A stretch of DNA of 64,000 nucleotides. Origin: Cyprinodon diabolis (lineage: Eukaryota > Chordata > Actinopteri > Cyprinodontiformes > Cyprinodontidae). Location of the stretch: contig CM060081.1 in NCBI GenBank assembly GCA_030533445.1, positions 3,359,815 through 3,423,814 of the forward strand. The letters are read 5' to 3'. Under the pieces are notes generated by a model, which saw nothing but the letters and a program-made list of their open reading frames with translations, was not told the DNA's origin and made no database searches. This document shows, piece by piece, positions 58,201 through 63,789 of this stretch. Position numbers and translations under genes: made by a program. The number at the start of each line of letters is the position of its first letter. Within the stretch, counting starts at the first letter, position 1.

Positions 58201-59753
58201 GCCAGAATGATTTGACATTTAAATATGATTTCCCTAAGACTTTAAAAAAACGAGCCCGAGTGCTCTTAGGAGAAATAAGCACCGATTTACAACAATGCCA
58301 TGGTGTCATTGGCGACTAATCTTTCTAGAGAGTGGCTCAGACATTGTGGCTCTATGTGAGCAGCTGCTTTCAGTAGAGTGTGGCTGCTAGCCATCGACTG
58401 CGGAGCCTCGTCACCCTGCTGTTGCGTTTAACACTTGTGAAGTGAAAACTGTGTGGTCAACTTATATCTTTCTTTTTAAGTAAGAAGTGTATTTGTTGAG
58501 GGTCACAAGATGGTAAGATGACCCTGCAGAAACTTAGCTGAGTTTCATAACAGGATAAACATCTGTGCAGAAGCTAGGAACTGTCAGATGAAATAGGCGT
58601 TGCTTATCAGTAGCAAACAAGTGGTCCCACAGACCTAATTGTGGAGGTATTAATTGTCTATATTAGCTGTTTATTTTCAGGTAGAAGTAGCTTCAGAAAC
58701 TGTCTGGGCAGAGCAGATTAAGGCCTTAATCAGAGAGGTTCAGATCCAACGAGGACACAGGAAGCCTGTATTTGCTGTTGGGAAGCATTTACCTTGGAGT
58801 AGGCCTGTAACTGACTGCCCATCACTTCCAGCCTGGAGAGCAGGCGGTCCTCGTCTATCAGAGCCTGATGGAGACAGTTTACAGAAAGACATCTTAAGGC
58901 AGAGGAACAGATGAAAGCACAGTGTCTGATAAACCAAAGCTGGGTTGATCTGGGTGCTTTTACTCTAACACTAAAGGATTCCTGAAAAACTGTAAAGAAC
59001 ACTCACTTCATTTCACAGTAAAACCTTCAACCACGTGATTCTATCAAACAGCTGAAATACAGCTCATATTCAAGGGTGTGGCTCCCACCTGCCAGCTGCT
59101 CTCTGAGGCCTCTTGAGTAGTGCTGAGGAGTCGCTGTAGGGTGGCCAACTTCTGCTCCAACATCTGCTCTCTGTGTAAGGCCTCCTGCAGAAATGGACAT
59201 CATCTGCTCCCTTAAATCAATACCATTTCTCTCCAGAAAACACTTTTCTACTCATCCAGGAAAGGCCACTAAAAGGTCTAAACAGTCACTGAATTATGGA
59301 AAATTGTACTTTGAGACTAAGCTTAATTTCAGACAGAATATGTGAAACTGAAATAACCCGTTAATCTTTTTATGTTTTAAAGTAGAACACAGATTACTAA
59401 AATTGAGAAGAAACTGGTTAAATAATACCTGAAATGTTTATTTATGTTTGAATTGAACTTTTTTTTACTAAGCTACAGAATCAACATGGTAGGTTCTGCA
59501 AAGTGGATAAAAAACCTAGTGGGGACTGCAGGTAAGACAACTAATATAATAAAGACAGTGTGTTTTACAAAAGTCAAAGAGCCTCAAAGGTGCTTACAGG
59601 TAAATAAATGTAAAGGAAGAAAATGAACAGTATGAAAGCAGAATATCTGCTGTAATGCCAGATAACTACCAGTAGGTGTCAGTATTTTACCTGTAGATAC
59701 TGGGAGAGCTGGAACAGTTCCTGTGAGTACATACTGGGAGTGTTGGCTGCAAC
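28196..59753 (-). CDS. slmap: slmap, exons for the coiled-coil region and tail anchors (5' end outside window)
   Basis: SLMAP is a tail-anchored coiled-coil protein. In other vertebrates its FHA domain brings Hippo kinases MST1/2 to the STRIPAK phosphatase complex, and it sits on sarcoplasmic reticulum, nuclear envelope and centrosome membranes. Here 21 minus-strand exons plus two alternative last exons are found. Phases agree at every junction, giving 719 residues before the anchor, then 27 or 31 more. Landmarks close to the mammalian protein are [54 protein letters not shown] and [20 protein letters not shown]. The FHA domain (about 165 residues in human) is not in the window. The gene ends before flnb, as in human. 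Exons are listed separately; introns hold many transposons. Confidence 0.95.
28345..28420. repeat. 20-bp tandem repeat, about four copies
   Basis: The unit CCGGGGAGAACCAAGCAGAA recurs about four times with single-base changes. It lies in the intron about 55 bp upstream, in transcript terms, of the tail anchor 2 exon. Confidence 0.85.
28421..29110. other. Intronic DNA, nothing recognised
   Basis: Part of the 8.1-kb intron between the two slmap tail-anchor exons. No exon or bounded repeat is seen. Confidence 0.4.
29113..29343. mobile_element. Fold-back miniature with GTCAGAATTCTGAC core, copy 1
   Basis: Ends CGGCAGAGGATTTGGCCCAC and, in reverse, CGGAAGAGGATTAGGGCCAC are flanked by TA. Between them lie a few copies of the palindrome GTCAGAATTCTGAC spaced by A or T runs, so most of the element can fold on itself. 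No gene. Longer copies are at 30038 and 51405. Confidence 0.85.
30038..30604. mobile_element. Fold-back miniature, copy 2, expanded core
   Basis: Left end CGGAGGAGAATTAGGGCCAC, right end in reverse CGGAAGAGGATTGGGGCCAC, TA on both sides. The core holds roughly fifteen diverged units of TCAGAATTCCGACTTTTTTC type, and a unique segment of about 130 bp near 30455-30580. It is in the same slmap intron as copy 1, about 700 bp away. Confidence 0.85.
30607..31216. other. Intronic DNA, nothing recognised
   Basis: Separates the second fold-back element from the Tc1-A copy. No exon or repeat boundary is seen. Confidence 0.4.
31219..32466 (+). mobile_element. Intact Tc1 transposon (family Tc1-A), copy 2
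   Basis: Same 1248 bp and same 29-bp perfect ends as the element at 3338, flanked by TA at 31217-31218 and 32467-32468. It is inserted in the slmap intron between the two tail-anchor exons, antisense to slmap. Confidence 0.97.
31353..32384 (+). CDS. Tc1 transposase (DD34E), apparently intact, copy 2
   Basis: The protein is 343 residues from [13 protein letters not shown], identical to that at 3472-4503 except for arginine instead of glutamine in the DGRVWVW stretch (codon at 31848-31850). Paired helix-turn-helix units and the GRPR motif are followed by D154, D245 and E280. The upstream frame is open to 31239 but the shorter start matches the family. Nothing disables it in sequence. Expression is not something I can judge. 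Confidence 0.95.
   Translation: MGRSQELSEFQRGTVIGCHLCNKSSREISSLLNIPQSTVSCIIRKWKCLGTTATQPRSGRPRKLTERGQRMLKRIVRRGRQLSAESITTDLQTSCGLQISSRTVRRELHGMGFHGRAAASKPYITKCNAKRRMRWCKARRHWTLEQWRRVLWSDESRFSIWQSDGRVWVWRLPGERYLSDCIVPSVKFGGGGIMVWGCFSGAGLGPLVPVKGTLNASAYQDILDNSMLPTLWEQFGAGPFLFQHDCAPVHKARSIKTWMTESGVDELDWPAQSPDLNPIEHLWDELERRLRARPSRPTSVCDLTNALLEEWSKIPINTLLNLVDSLPRRVEAVLAAKGGPTSY
32469..33397. other. Intronic DNA, nothing recognised
   Basis: Between the second Tc1-A copy and the minisatellite. A plus-strand frame of 83 codons at 32747 has no recognisable domain. Confidence 0.4.
33398..36283. repeat. 2.9-kb minisatellite, 22-bp unit with a 13-bp short form
   Basis: The unit is GGGGAACGTCCCTCCCTC followed by TAAA, about 130 unit equivalents end to end. 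Variants are GGGG/GGAG, CCCT/CCAT and TCCC/TCTC. A short 13-bp form lacking CCCTCTAAA occurs about twenty times, always as GGAGAACGTCCCT directly before a GGGGAACGTCC unit, and only right of about 33930. That makes a higher-order pattern. On the slmap strand each unit carries GGGAGGGACG. The array ends 132 bp from the tail anchor 1 exon. Confidence 0.97.
36416..36503 (-). CDS. slmap: slmap alternative exon, tail anchor 1 with its own stop
   Basis: Acceptor CTTCTAG precedes 36503 and a GTACTC donor follows at 36415. The exon encodes [20 protein letters not shown] then WCFGQLL and TAG at 36422-36420. The segment from AIFMGL to WCFG is hydrophobic and matches the second known SLMAP tail type (ILQPVPAVFIGL in human as I recall). 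Inclusion ends the protein here; skipping leads to the exon at 28291. Because it keeps a donor it looks like a cassette exon. Confidence 0.88.
36904..37148. mobile_element. Miniature with CACTG ends, second copy
   Basis: Starts CACTGAAAAAATCTAAATCT and ends GATCTTTTTTTCAGTG. The internal phrases ACATTTGGCCAAAGGAACAG and ATTTACCTGCTCAAATTAAG mirror the element at 17895-18198. No clean target duplication. Confidence 0.6.
37348..38499. mobile_element. Possible larger inverted-repeat element
   Basis: ACGTCCACACCGAACG on the left and CGTTCGGTGTGAACGT on the right are inverted with two differences. Similarity fades quickly inward and no target duplication is clear. It would contain the nested hAT miniature at 38016. 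Uncertain. Confidence 0.4.
38016..38192. mobile_element. 177-bp hAT miniature
   Basis: Ends TAGGGTTGGAACGGTTCAC and, in reverse, TAGGGATGGAACGGTTTAT with an exact 8-bp duplication ATGGTCAC at 38008-38015 and 38193-38200. The ends match those of the element at 316-1722, so both were probably moved by the same source. Confidence 0.88.
38594..38728 (-). CDS. slmap: slmap exon, coiled coil
   Basis: 45 codons, phase 0 at both ends, [20 protein letters not shown] through [10 protein letters not shown]. The last common exon before the anchor choice. The acceptor is CCTGCAG and the donor is GTGAGT. Confidence 0.93.
38913..39084 (-). CDS. slmap: slmap exon, coiled coil
   Basis: 172 bp, with [20 protein letters not shown] and [18 protein letters not shown]. 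The first base completes a serine codon with the previous exon. TTTCAG acceptor, GTACTC donor. Confidence 0.93.
39115..39406 (+). repeat. tRNA-derived SINE
   Basis: A GGTTGTCAGTTAAAGCCC block near the left resembles a worn B-box. The right end AAAAAGCGCTATATAAGTAC followed by CCATTTACCA is a tail typical of fish SINEs that share the end of an L2-type LINE. It lies in an slmap intron just upstream of the exon at 39084. Confidence 0.65.
39664..40134. mobile_element. 471-bp fold-back element with TTAA flanks
   Basis: Ends AGGGGAACGCGG and, in reverse, AGGGGAACACCAG. Arms of about 170 bp pair across a centre near 39840-39940: for example GAGCCGTTCTGAAGATATTC on the left pairs with its reverse complement on the right. 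TTAA flanks both sides (39660-39663 and 40135-40138). TTAA duplications are used by piggyBac and Kolobok transposons. No coding region. Confidence 0.8.
40141..41141. other. Intronic DNA, nothing recognised
   Basis: slmap intron between the TTAA element and the Tc1-C element. Plus-strand frames here are short and anonymous. Confidence 0.4.
41144..42747 (+). mobile_element. Tc1 transposon with about 200-bp terminal repeats (family Tc1-C), disabled
   Basis: Left end CAGTGTGGGAAATAAGTATT and right end in reverse CAGTGGGGGAAATAAGTATT. The inverted repeat continues for about 200 bp, with GGTCAAATA-type motifs at its inner edge. TA flanks at 41142-41143 and 42748-42749. The gene inside has two disabling changes. 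Confidence 0.92.
41510..42532 (+). pseudogene. Tc1-C transposase with a stop codon and a lost catalytic residue
   Basis: The frame runs [20 protein letters not shown] with paired helix-turn-helix units, then [10 protein letters not shown] with the first catalytic aspartate. The second is replaced: FQHHNDPKH instead of the family FQHDNDPKH (codon 42239-42241). A TAG at 42311-42313 stands where relatives have the tryptophan of [13 protein letters not shown]. Beyond it the frame stays open to TAA at 42530-42532, with DLNPIENLW intact. So the damage is slight and probably recent on an evolutionary scale, but the protein is inactive. Confidence 0.9.
42785..44297 (+). mobile_element. Decayed Tc1 transposon (family Tc1-D)
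   Basis: Left end CACTCATGGCCAAACGTTTT and right end in reverse CAATCATGGCCAAAAGTATT; TA flanks at 42783-42784 and 44298-44299. The 1513-bp element begins 37 bp after the Tc1-C element ends. Confidence 0.88.
43157..44153 (+). pseudogene. Tc1-D transposase, multiply broken
   Basis: Begins [20 protein letters not shown], then shifts frame near 43220. Later pieces include [33 protein letters not shown] and [10 protein letters not shown], with stops after DRLVFC, after GSLTV and after APCH. The third catalytic region is in another frame. Not functional. Confidence 0.88.
44404..44521 (-). CDS. slmap: slmap exon, coiled coil
   Basis: 118 bp encoding [20 protein letters not shown] and [20 protein letters not shown] acceptor, GTACGA donor. 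The next exon is 5.3 kb away, across the Tc1-C, Tc1-D and TTAA elements. Confidence 0.92.
44640..44838 (-). CDS. slmap: slmap exon, coiled coil
   Basis: 199 bp encoding [20 protein letters not shown] and [20 protein letters not shown], a close match to the mammalian coiled coil. CTGTCAG acceptor, GTTGAA donor. Confidence 0.93.
44957..45057 (-). CDS. slmap: slmap exon, coiled coil
   Basis: 101 bp encoding [20 protein letters not shown] and [18 protein letters not shown] acceptor, GTACTC donor. Entered in phase 1 and left in phase 0, closing the run of frame-neutral exons upstream. Confidence 0.93.
45135..45209 (-). CDS. slmap: slmap exon, frame-neutral
   Basis: 75 bp, phase 1 at both ends, [26 protein letters not shown] acceptor, GTGAGT donor. 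Confidence 0.92.
45336..45461 (-). CDS. slmap: slmap exon, frame-neutral
   Basis: 126 bp, phase 1 at both ends, [20 protein letters not shown] and [20 protein letters not shown]. The second half matches mammalian HLRKELIEAQELARTSKQKC. Confidence 0.93.
45658..45717 (-). CDS. slmap: slmap exon, frame-neutral
   Basis: 60 bp, phase 1 at both ends, [19 protein letters not shown], like mammalian MDEQDLNEPLAKVSLLK. CTTCAG acceptor, GTAACT donor. A LINE insertion begins about 25 bp upstream of its acceptor. Confidence 0.92.
45740..46717 (+). repeat. LINE ORF2 end and 3' tail (family A), copy 6
   Basis: The plus-strand frame reads [20 protein letters not shown], then [20 protein letters not shown], then [19 protein letters not shown] and TAG at 45998-46000. 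The 3' tail follows and ends CTGATTTGAATTGA. Inside the tail, at about 46440-46615, is a guest repeat with GCTTCCTGGATGGGAAGC. Antisense to slmap, in the intron beside the exon at 45717. Confidence 0.85.
46718..47562. other. slmap intronic DNA, nothing recognised
   Basis: No exon is seen between the LINE copy and the exon starting at 47563. Some low-level self-similarity but no clear boundaries. Confidence 0.4.
47563..47643 (-). CDS. slmap: slmap exon, frame-neutral
   Basis: 81 bp, phase 1 at both ends, [20 protein letters not shown], nearly identical to mammalian [19 protein letters not shown]. This serine-rich piece is one of the best anchors for the gene identity. Confidence 0.95.
47724..47798 (-). 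CDS. slmap: slmap exon, frame-neutral
   Basis: 75 bp, phase 1 at both ends, [20 protein letters not shown] then DHLR. CACAG acceptor, GTAAAT donor. I do not recall a mammalian counterpart with certainty. Confidence 0.82.
47873..47932 (-). CDS. slmap: slmap exon, frame-neutral
   Basis: 60 bp, phase 1 at both ends, [26 protein letters not shown] acceptor, GTACGT donor. Less conserved than its neighbours. Confidence 0.8.
47940..48786. other. slmap intronic DNA, nothing recognised
   Basis: No exon, bounded repeat or tandem array is recognised between the flanking slmap exons. Confidence 0.4.
48787..48849 (-). CDS. slmap: slmap exon, frame-neutral
   Basis: 63 bp, phase 1 at both ends, [20 protein letters not shown], comparable to mammalian GGDCTFIHQFIECQ. 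CTGTCAG acceptor, GTGAGT donor. Confidence 0.85.
49150..49275. repeat. Short imperfect tandem repeat
   Basis: Phrases GGTGGACAG, GGCTGTGGACA and GACGGTGGA recur about every 25-30 bp. Intronic. Confidence 0.6.
49480..50230. other. slmap intronic DNA, nothing recognised
   Basis: AT-rich with no exon. Short TA-rich runs near 50140-50200. Confidence 0.4.
50240..51228 (+). pseudogene. Decayed hAT element with split BED zinc finger
   Basis: At 50402 the frame reads [17 protein letters not shown], the first half of a BED finger. After a frameshift it resumes near 50466 as [20 protein letters not shown] then [16 protein letters not shown], the second half with the histidine end. The right boundary near 51205-51223, TTCACATCGTCCAGCCCTCT, looks like a hAT terminus (in reverse AGGGCTGGACGATGTGAA). 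The left end is not clear. Not related closely to the BED at 566. Non-functional. Confidence 0.7.
51405..52330. mobile_element. Fold-back miniature, copy 3, strongly expanded core
   Basis: Ends CGGAAGAGGATTAGGGCCAC and, in reverse, TGGAAGAGGATTAGGGCCAC, TA on both sides. The core has about 36 units of 20 bp (TCAGAATTCTGACTTTTTTC, with TTTCGAC and TTTAATCTAAG variants) in one orientation, plus a few inverted units at each end. In an slmap intron. Confidence 0.88.
52880..53190. repeat. Fold-back repeat family C, partial copy
   Basis: AGACATAGACAGGTATGGGG through GCTTCCTGGATGGGAAGCGG and AGTCCAGTGGATTG match, in reverse order, one side of the large inverted repeat at 56835-57325. Confidence 0.65.
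53397..53528 (-). CDS. slmap: slmap exon, acidic, frame-neutral
   Basis: 132 bp, phase 1 at both ends, [20 protein letters not shown] and [22 protein letters not shown] acceptor; the donor is GTAGAT, weaker than its neighbours. An acidic linker rather than coiled coil. Phases fit the gene, but I do not recall a mammalian equivalent, so it may be an optional exon. Confidence 0.75.
54359..54409 (-). CDS. slmap: slmap exon, frame-neutral
   Basis: 51 bp, phase 1 at both ends, [16 protein letters not shown], matching mammalian RLEHLQEKTLKECSSL. TTTGCAG acceptor, GTGAGT donor. Confidence 0.92.
54536..54565 (-). CDS. slmap: Candidate slmap 30-bp microexon
   Basis: Bounded by a CTTTAG acceptor and a GTGAGC donor, phase 1 at both ends, ELNPACQIK. 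Skipping it joins the flanking exons as TALQVHLEQLQ, as in mammals. So it is either an optional microexon or a chance pair of splice motifs. Confidence 0.5.
54986..55154 (-). CDS. slmap: slmap exon, coiled coil
   Basis: 169 bp, entered in phase 0 and left in phase 1, [20 protein letters not shown] and [19 protein letters not shown]; the last part is identical to the mammalian text as I recall it. CTTTAG acceptor, GTAAAG donor. Confidence 0.95.
55250..55387 (-). CDS. slmap: slmap exon, coiled coil
   Basis: 138 bp, phase 0 at both ends, [20 protein letters not shown] and [20 protein letters not shown], close to mammals. TTGCAG acceptor, GTACCA donor. Confidence 0.95.
55790..56190 (+). repeat. 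LINE 3' tail (family A), copy 7
   Basis: Blocks GATGGCCGCTCACACTGAGC, GTTTTTCCTCTCCACTGTCG and GCATGCTTAGTGTGAGGG are present in family order. Intronic, antisense to slmap. Confidence 0.8.
56324..56464 (-). CDS. slmap: slmap exon, coiled coil
   Basis: 141 bp, phase 0 at both ends, [20 protein letters not shown] and [20 protein letters not shown]. One of the most conserved pieces. TCCAG acceptor, GTGGGT donor. Confidence 0.96.
56835..57325. repeat. Large inverted repeat (family C)
   Basis: The left arm starts AAGTGTGAAGACGTTTCGCT and the right arm is its reverse complement, ending GCGAAATGTCTTCAAACTTG. Arms of about 165 bp pair with modest divergence (ATTGTCAGAAATAGTGTTGA on the left, with its partner on the right) around a spacer of about 165 bp. 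No coding region. Related single arms lie at 52880 and 46540. Confidence 0.8.
57650..57960 (+). pseudogene. Possible P2X7-like C-terminal domain remnant
   Basis: A plus-strand frame reads [20 protein letters not shown], a stop, then [20 protein letters not shown] and [10 protein letters not shown]. The phrase GFQPYMFEP recalls the GIxPYRFEP opening of fish proteins annotated as P2X purinoceptor 7-like. The cysteine-rich part that should follow is not found and there is an in-frame stop. Family assignment is from memory and tentative. Confidence 0.35.
58300..58792. other. slmap intronic DNA, nothing recognised
   Basis: No exon or bounded repeat is seen before the exon at 58793. Confidence 0.4.
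58793..58864 (-). CDS. slmap: slmap exon, coiled coil
   Basis: 72 bp, phase 0 at both ends, [20 protein letters not shown] then AYSK, almost the same as human. CATCAG acceptor, GTAAAT donor. Confidence 0.96.
59089..59184 (-). CDS. slmap: slmap exon, coiled coil
   Basis: 96 bp, phase 0 at both ends, [20 protein letters not shown] and [18 protein letters not shown] acceptor, GTGGGA donor. Confidence 0.96.
59691..59753 (-). CDS. slmap: slmap exon, first one in the window
   Basis: 63 bp, phase 0 at both ends, [20 protein letters not shown] then Q. TTTAG acceptor, GTAAAA donor. In human this follows the FHA-containing N-terminal region at about residue 165; those exons must be right of 64000, since none is recognised up to the window edge. 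Confidence 0.95.
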
Positions 59754-59759
59754 CTAAAT

Positions 59760-60531
59760 AAATGGGACAGATCATTAAAACACTAAAAGAACAGAAACGC
59801 TGTAAGCAAACAAATACAGAATCGTTTTATTCAGATGATTGAGTTCAGAGGCAGTTCTAAGCTGGTAGGACGACACAGAGCTGCCAATAAATCTAAACTG
59901 GAACATAGAAACGGTTCTGATAGTAAACTTTCAGATAGGCTTCAGATCACCCAGTGAACCCAGCTGGAGATTCCTTCATCTCTGAACTGCTCAGTAGTTA
60001 GACAGGAGCAGCAGAATCTTCATGTTTAATGAAAATCAGTCAAACTTGAAACTACAGATAAATGTTCTGTTCAATAAAATTCTGTTTTTAAACACAAAGA
60101 TGAAAACTGATTGTGAATGCAGCTCTATAGACAATCTTTTTTGGGGCCAATCAGGATTTTCTGGCCATGTTTCAAAGTACAGGGACCTACTGAATAGAAC
60201 TCAAAGACATTTGATCAGGTTTTTGGTCCCTTGTCTTGGTCAGAGTTCTTGGTGTGTTTATTCTCTACTTTTTGCTCTGTTGACATATCTGGGTTAAAAT
60301 GACCAAGTTTAAATGTCCAGGGTGTAAACAAACCCAGCATCAATCTGGACTTTAAAGGAAATGTTAGGTCATATTCAGAATTAAAATTTCTGTAAGTACT
60401 TTAAATATGAAATTATTCCATCCTGTTCAATAAATGATCCGTGTTTTTAATTCAGAGTAATTTTCATGTGAATGTGCTTTACTGGAGCCATCCATGTTTG
60501 TCAAACAACACTACTGCCACCTACTGGTTTG
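59760..60531. other. slmap intronic DNA, nothing recognised
   Basis: No exon or bounded repeat is seen. Confidence 0.4.
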
Positions 60532-60539
60532 TGACGTCA

Positions 60540-60960
60540 CGGTGCGGTATCGGCTGTTGATCAAGTCCCAGTGCTGTATCTGGTGTTTGTCACAACGCGC
60601 TATTATCCAAGTCATCTTGAAAACATTCTTCTTCCAAATGTCGGCTACATATTACGGGTTTTTTCTCTGGCCAGAAGTTCGATGGCAAATCTTCCCTCTT
60701 CAAGTTGGCGATCCAACGACCAACCCGTCCGTGGAGGATCATAAATCGGAAATAACAAATTTTTTCCCCACTTTTCCCCGATGTATTCCAGTATCCAGCT
60801 GTCATGCACGTGGGCATTGTCAGTTTCACTATAGCTCTGGTGAATTTCAATGGTGAAGTCCTCTGGAAATCTTCAATAATTGTTGTTGATTGCAGATGTG
60901 TCTAGTAGTTCCCATTGATTTAGCTTGTAAAGCGGGGAGAATTGCGGGCTTACCGCACCG
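60540..60960 (-). mobile_element. 421-bp P-like miniature carrying a THAP domain
   Basis: Ends CGGTGCGGTA are a perfect 10-bp inverted repeat. The 8-bp palindrome TGACGTCA lies on each side (60532-60539 and 60961-60968), which could be a target duplication as made by P elements. The minus strand encodes a THAP-like DNA-binding domain. No catalytic domain. Confidence 0.65.
60590..60850 (-). pseudogene. THAP zinc-finger fragment
   Basis: Minus-strand frame with MPTCMTAGYWNTSGK, then YFRF, then GRVGRWIANLKREDLPSNFW and VICSRHLEEECF. These are the THAP landmarks: an N-terminal CxxxC-like site, the conserved tryptophan in RWIANLKRED and the CxxH pair. The second zinc cysteine of the first pair reads tyrosine (GYWN where GCSN is usual), so zinc binding may be lost. 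THAP domains head P-element and Kolobok transposases and THAP host factors. Confidence 0.65.
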
Positions 60961-60969
60961 TGACGTCAC

Positions 60970-61680
60970 TGCTGGAAGATGGCAGGAGGGAGGGGTTACT
61001 ATATATGGGAAAAAAAAATTGCCGCTCCCAGACTCAGTGATCGCAATGAAATTTTTTTTTTTTTATTGATTAACGCTAAATTCATTAAATCACCACGAAC
61101 TTATTAGAATGTAGTAGTTTTTAGGTATAGATAACAATCCATTGATTATTCCTTGCTGACCGGACTTTCCCTTTAAGGCCCCTGTAATGAAAGCCTCTAT
61201 AGGCTGAGTGACTGATCTTTGAGAGTTGGAGGTAACGATCCTACTTTAGGACAGATAATGAGAACAGTTGAGCTTCAAATTTACATCACAGCTCGTCTCA
61301 AACATCACCCTGCATTCCTGAGCTACATTCCCCTGATGCCTTCTGTTTCCCTGGAAGGGAGACACTGAACAGTGAACCAACTAACCACGTCCTGCCAACA
61401 CACAATGAGCCACTGTACCTCCGGATCAACTGCAGGCATTTAATGGGGAAAACATCTTAGAGCTTCCATTGAACAGAAATGCTTCTAAGTACTCTCTTAG
61501 AGGCATCGTGTTAATTACATGAGGTAAACAATAATGCTGCTACAGTATTTCAATACACTACAGTCGCTCACCCCCGCAGACAGAGAGCGCAACCTTTGAA
61601 GGCAGGAAGGGTTAGCCCTATGGAGGTTTTGAAGGATTCCTAAATGTCTAATCTGTCAAGTTTAACCTGCTGATAGTCTT
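60970..61680. other. slmap intronic DNA, nothing recognised
   Basis: A T run lies near 61050-61061. No exon or bounded repeat is seen. Confidence 0.4.
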
Positions 61681-61684
61681 TGTG

Positions 61685-61890
61685 ATGAGGGGTGACAGGA
61701 GATCGTCCTGCAACCAGGGAGGTCTGCAGTTGAAACCCCCTCTCTGTCCGTCCCAGTCGTAGTGTCCTTGATAAAAACACTCTATACCTGTAGCCTACTG
61801 ATGGTATTCAGAGGGGCCAGGAGCCTGATATCTGTGAGCGTGCACCAGGGCAGTGGTCGCTAAATGTGACTCACCACCATCATTAGGTGA
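61685..61890 (+). repeat. SINE-like fragment
   Basis: GACAGGAGATCGTCCTGCAA and GGTCTGCAGTTGAAACCCCC resemble a tRNA-derived SINE head with a worn B-box. The tail is not clear. Confidence 0.45.
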
Positions 61891-62000
61891 ACAACTGAAT
61901 GTATCCAATCCAACCCACTTTATTTATATAGCACCATTTCAATAAACACAAGGCTTCCAAAGTGCTGCACAAAAAGATAAAATAAAAATAAATAAATGTA

Positions 62001-63603
62001 CAGTGGGGCAAAAAAGTATTTAGTCAGCCACCAATAGTGCAAGTTCTCCTACTCAAAAAGATGAGAGAGGCCGGTAAATTTCTTCATAGATATACCTCAA
62101 CTATGAGAGACAAAATGAGAAAAAAAAATCCAGAAAATCACATTGTCTGATTTTTAAAGAATTTATTTGCAAAATATGGTGGAAAATAAGTATTTGGTCA
62201 GTTACAAACAAGCAAGATTTCTGGCTCTCACAGACCTGTAACTTCTTCTGTAAGAGGCTCCTCTGTCCTCCACTCGTTACCTTCATTAATGGCACCTGTT
62301 TGAACCCGTTATCAGTATAAAAGACACCTGTCCACAACCTCAAACAGTCACACTCTAAACTCCACCATGGCCAAAACTAGAGAGCTGTCAAAGGACACCC
62401 GAAACAAAATTATAGACCTGCACCAGGCTGGGAAGTCTGAATCTGCAATAGGTAAACAGCTTGGTGTGAAGAAATCAACTGTGGGATCAATTATTAGAAA
62501 ATGGAAAACATACAAGACCACTGATAATCTTCCTCGATCTGGGGCTCCACGCAAGATCTCACCCCGTGGGGTCAAAATGATCACAAGAACGGTGAGTAAA
62601 AATCCCAGAACCACACGGGGGGACCTAGTGAATGACCTGCAGAGAGCTGGGACCAAAGTAACAAAGGCTACCATCAGTAACACACTACGCCGCCAGGGAC
62701 TCAAATCCTGCAGTGCCAGACGTGTCCCCCTGCTTAAGCCAGTACATGTCAAGGCCCGTCTCAAGTTTGCTAGAGAGCATTTGGATGATCCAGACGATGA
62801 CTGGGAGAATATCATATGGTCAGATGAAACCAAAATAGAACTTTTTGGTAAAAACTCTACTCGTCGTGTTTGGAGGAGAGAGAATGCTGAGTTGCATCCA
62901 AAGAACACCATACCTACAGTGAAGCATGGGGATGGAAACATCATGCTTTGGGGCTGTTTTTCTGCTAAGGGACCAGGACGACTGATCCGTGTGAAGGAAA
63001 GAATGAATGGGGCCATGTATCATCAAATTTTGAGTGAAAACCTTCCATCATCAAGGGCATTGAAGATGAAACGTGGCTGGGTCTTTCAGCATGACAATGA
63101 TCCCAAACACACCGCCCGGGTAACGAAGGAGTGGCTTCGTAAGAAGCATTTCAAGGTCCTGGAGTGGCCTAGCCAGTCTCCAGATCTCAACCCCATAGAA
63201 AATCTTTGGAGGGAGTTGAAAGTCCGTGTTGCCCAGCGACAGCCCCAGAACATCACTGCTCTAGAGGAGATCTGCATGGAGGAATGGGCCAAAATACCAG
63301 CAACAGTGTGTGAAAACCTTGTGAAGACTTACAGAAAACGTTTGATCTCTGTCATTGCCAACAAAGGGTATATAACAAAGTATTGAGATGAACTTTTGTT
63401 ATTGACCAAATACTTATTTTCCACCATATTTTGCAAATAAATTATTTAAAAATCAGACAATGTGATTTTCTGGATTTTTTTTTCCTCATTTTGTCTCTCA
63501 TAGTTGAGGTATATCTATGATGAAAATTACCGGCCTCTCTCATCTTTGTGAGTGGGAGAACTTGCACTATTGGTGGCTAACTAAATACTTTTTTGCCCCA
63601 CTG
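62001..63603 (+). mobile_element. Intact Tc1 transposon with about 200-bp terminal repeats (family Tc1-E)
   Basis: Left end CAGTGGGGCAAAAAAGTATT and right end its reverse complement. Inverted repeats extend about 200 bp, to the motif AATAAGTATTTGGTCA at the inner edge. TA flanks at 61999-62000 and 63604-63605. This end sequence is widespread in fish genomes as I recall. The 1603-bp element has an uninterrupted transposase. Confidence 0.95.
62367..63386 (+). CDS. Tc1 transposase (DD34E, long-TIR type), apparently intact
   Basis: 339 residues starting [20 protein letters not shown]. Two helix-turn-helix units ([20 protein letters not shown] and a second near residues 75-105) are linked by SGAPRKIS, in place of GRPR. 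Catalytic residues are D153 in IWSDETK, D243 in FQHDNDPKH and E278 in DLNPIENLW, spaced 34 apart. A glycine-rich box [13 protein letters not shown] lies between. The wording is near that of salmonid elements of the Sleeping Beauty kind. No stop or frameshift is seen. Confidence 0.95.
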   Translation: MAKTRELSKDTRNKIIDLHQAGKSESAIGKQLGVKKSTVGSIIRKWKTYKTTDNLPRSGAPRKISPRGVKMITRTVSKNPRTTRGDLVNDLQRAGTKVTKATISNTLRRQGLKSCSARRVPLLKPVHVKARLKFAREHLDDPDDDWENIIWSDETKIELFGKNSTRRVWRRENAELHPKNTIPTVKHGDGNIMLWGCFSAKGPGRLIRVKERMNGAMYHQILSENLPSSRALKMKRGWVFQHDNDPKHTARVTKEWLRKKHFKVLEWPSQSPDLNPIENLWRELKVRVAQRQPQNITALEEICMEEWAKIPATVCENLVKTYRKRLISVIANKGYITKY

Positions 63604-63789
63604 TAAATAAAATAAAAGAACTGCCCGCACAGGATAAAAATATGCACGTATATACATAAAATGAATGCTCTACAGGGTGTCAAAAGCCAAAGAAAAGAGG
63701 TGGGTTTTAAGTGGCCTGTCTAATGCGCAGCGGCAATCCATTCCAAAGTTTTGAAGCTGCAACGGAAAACACTCGATCCCCTCTGAGCT

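Noticed and set aside
60494..60856. Plus-strand 120-codon frame
   Set aside because: It is the complement of the THAP-like frame and shows no domain.
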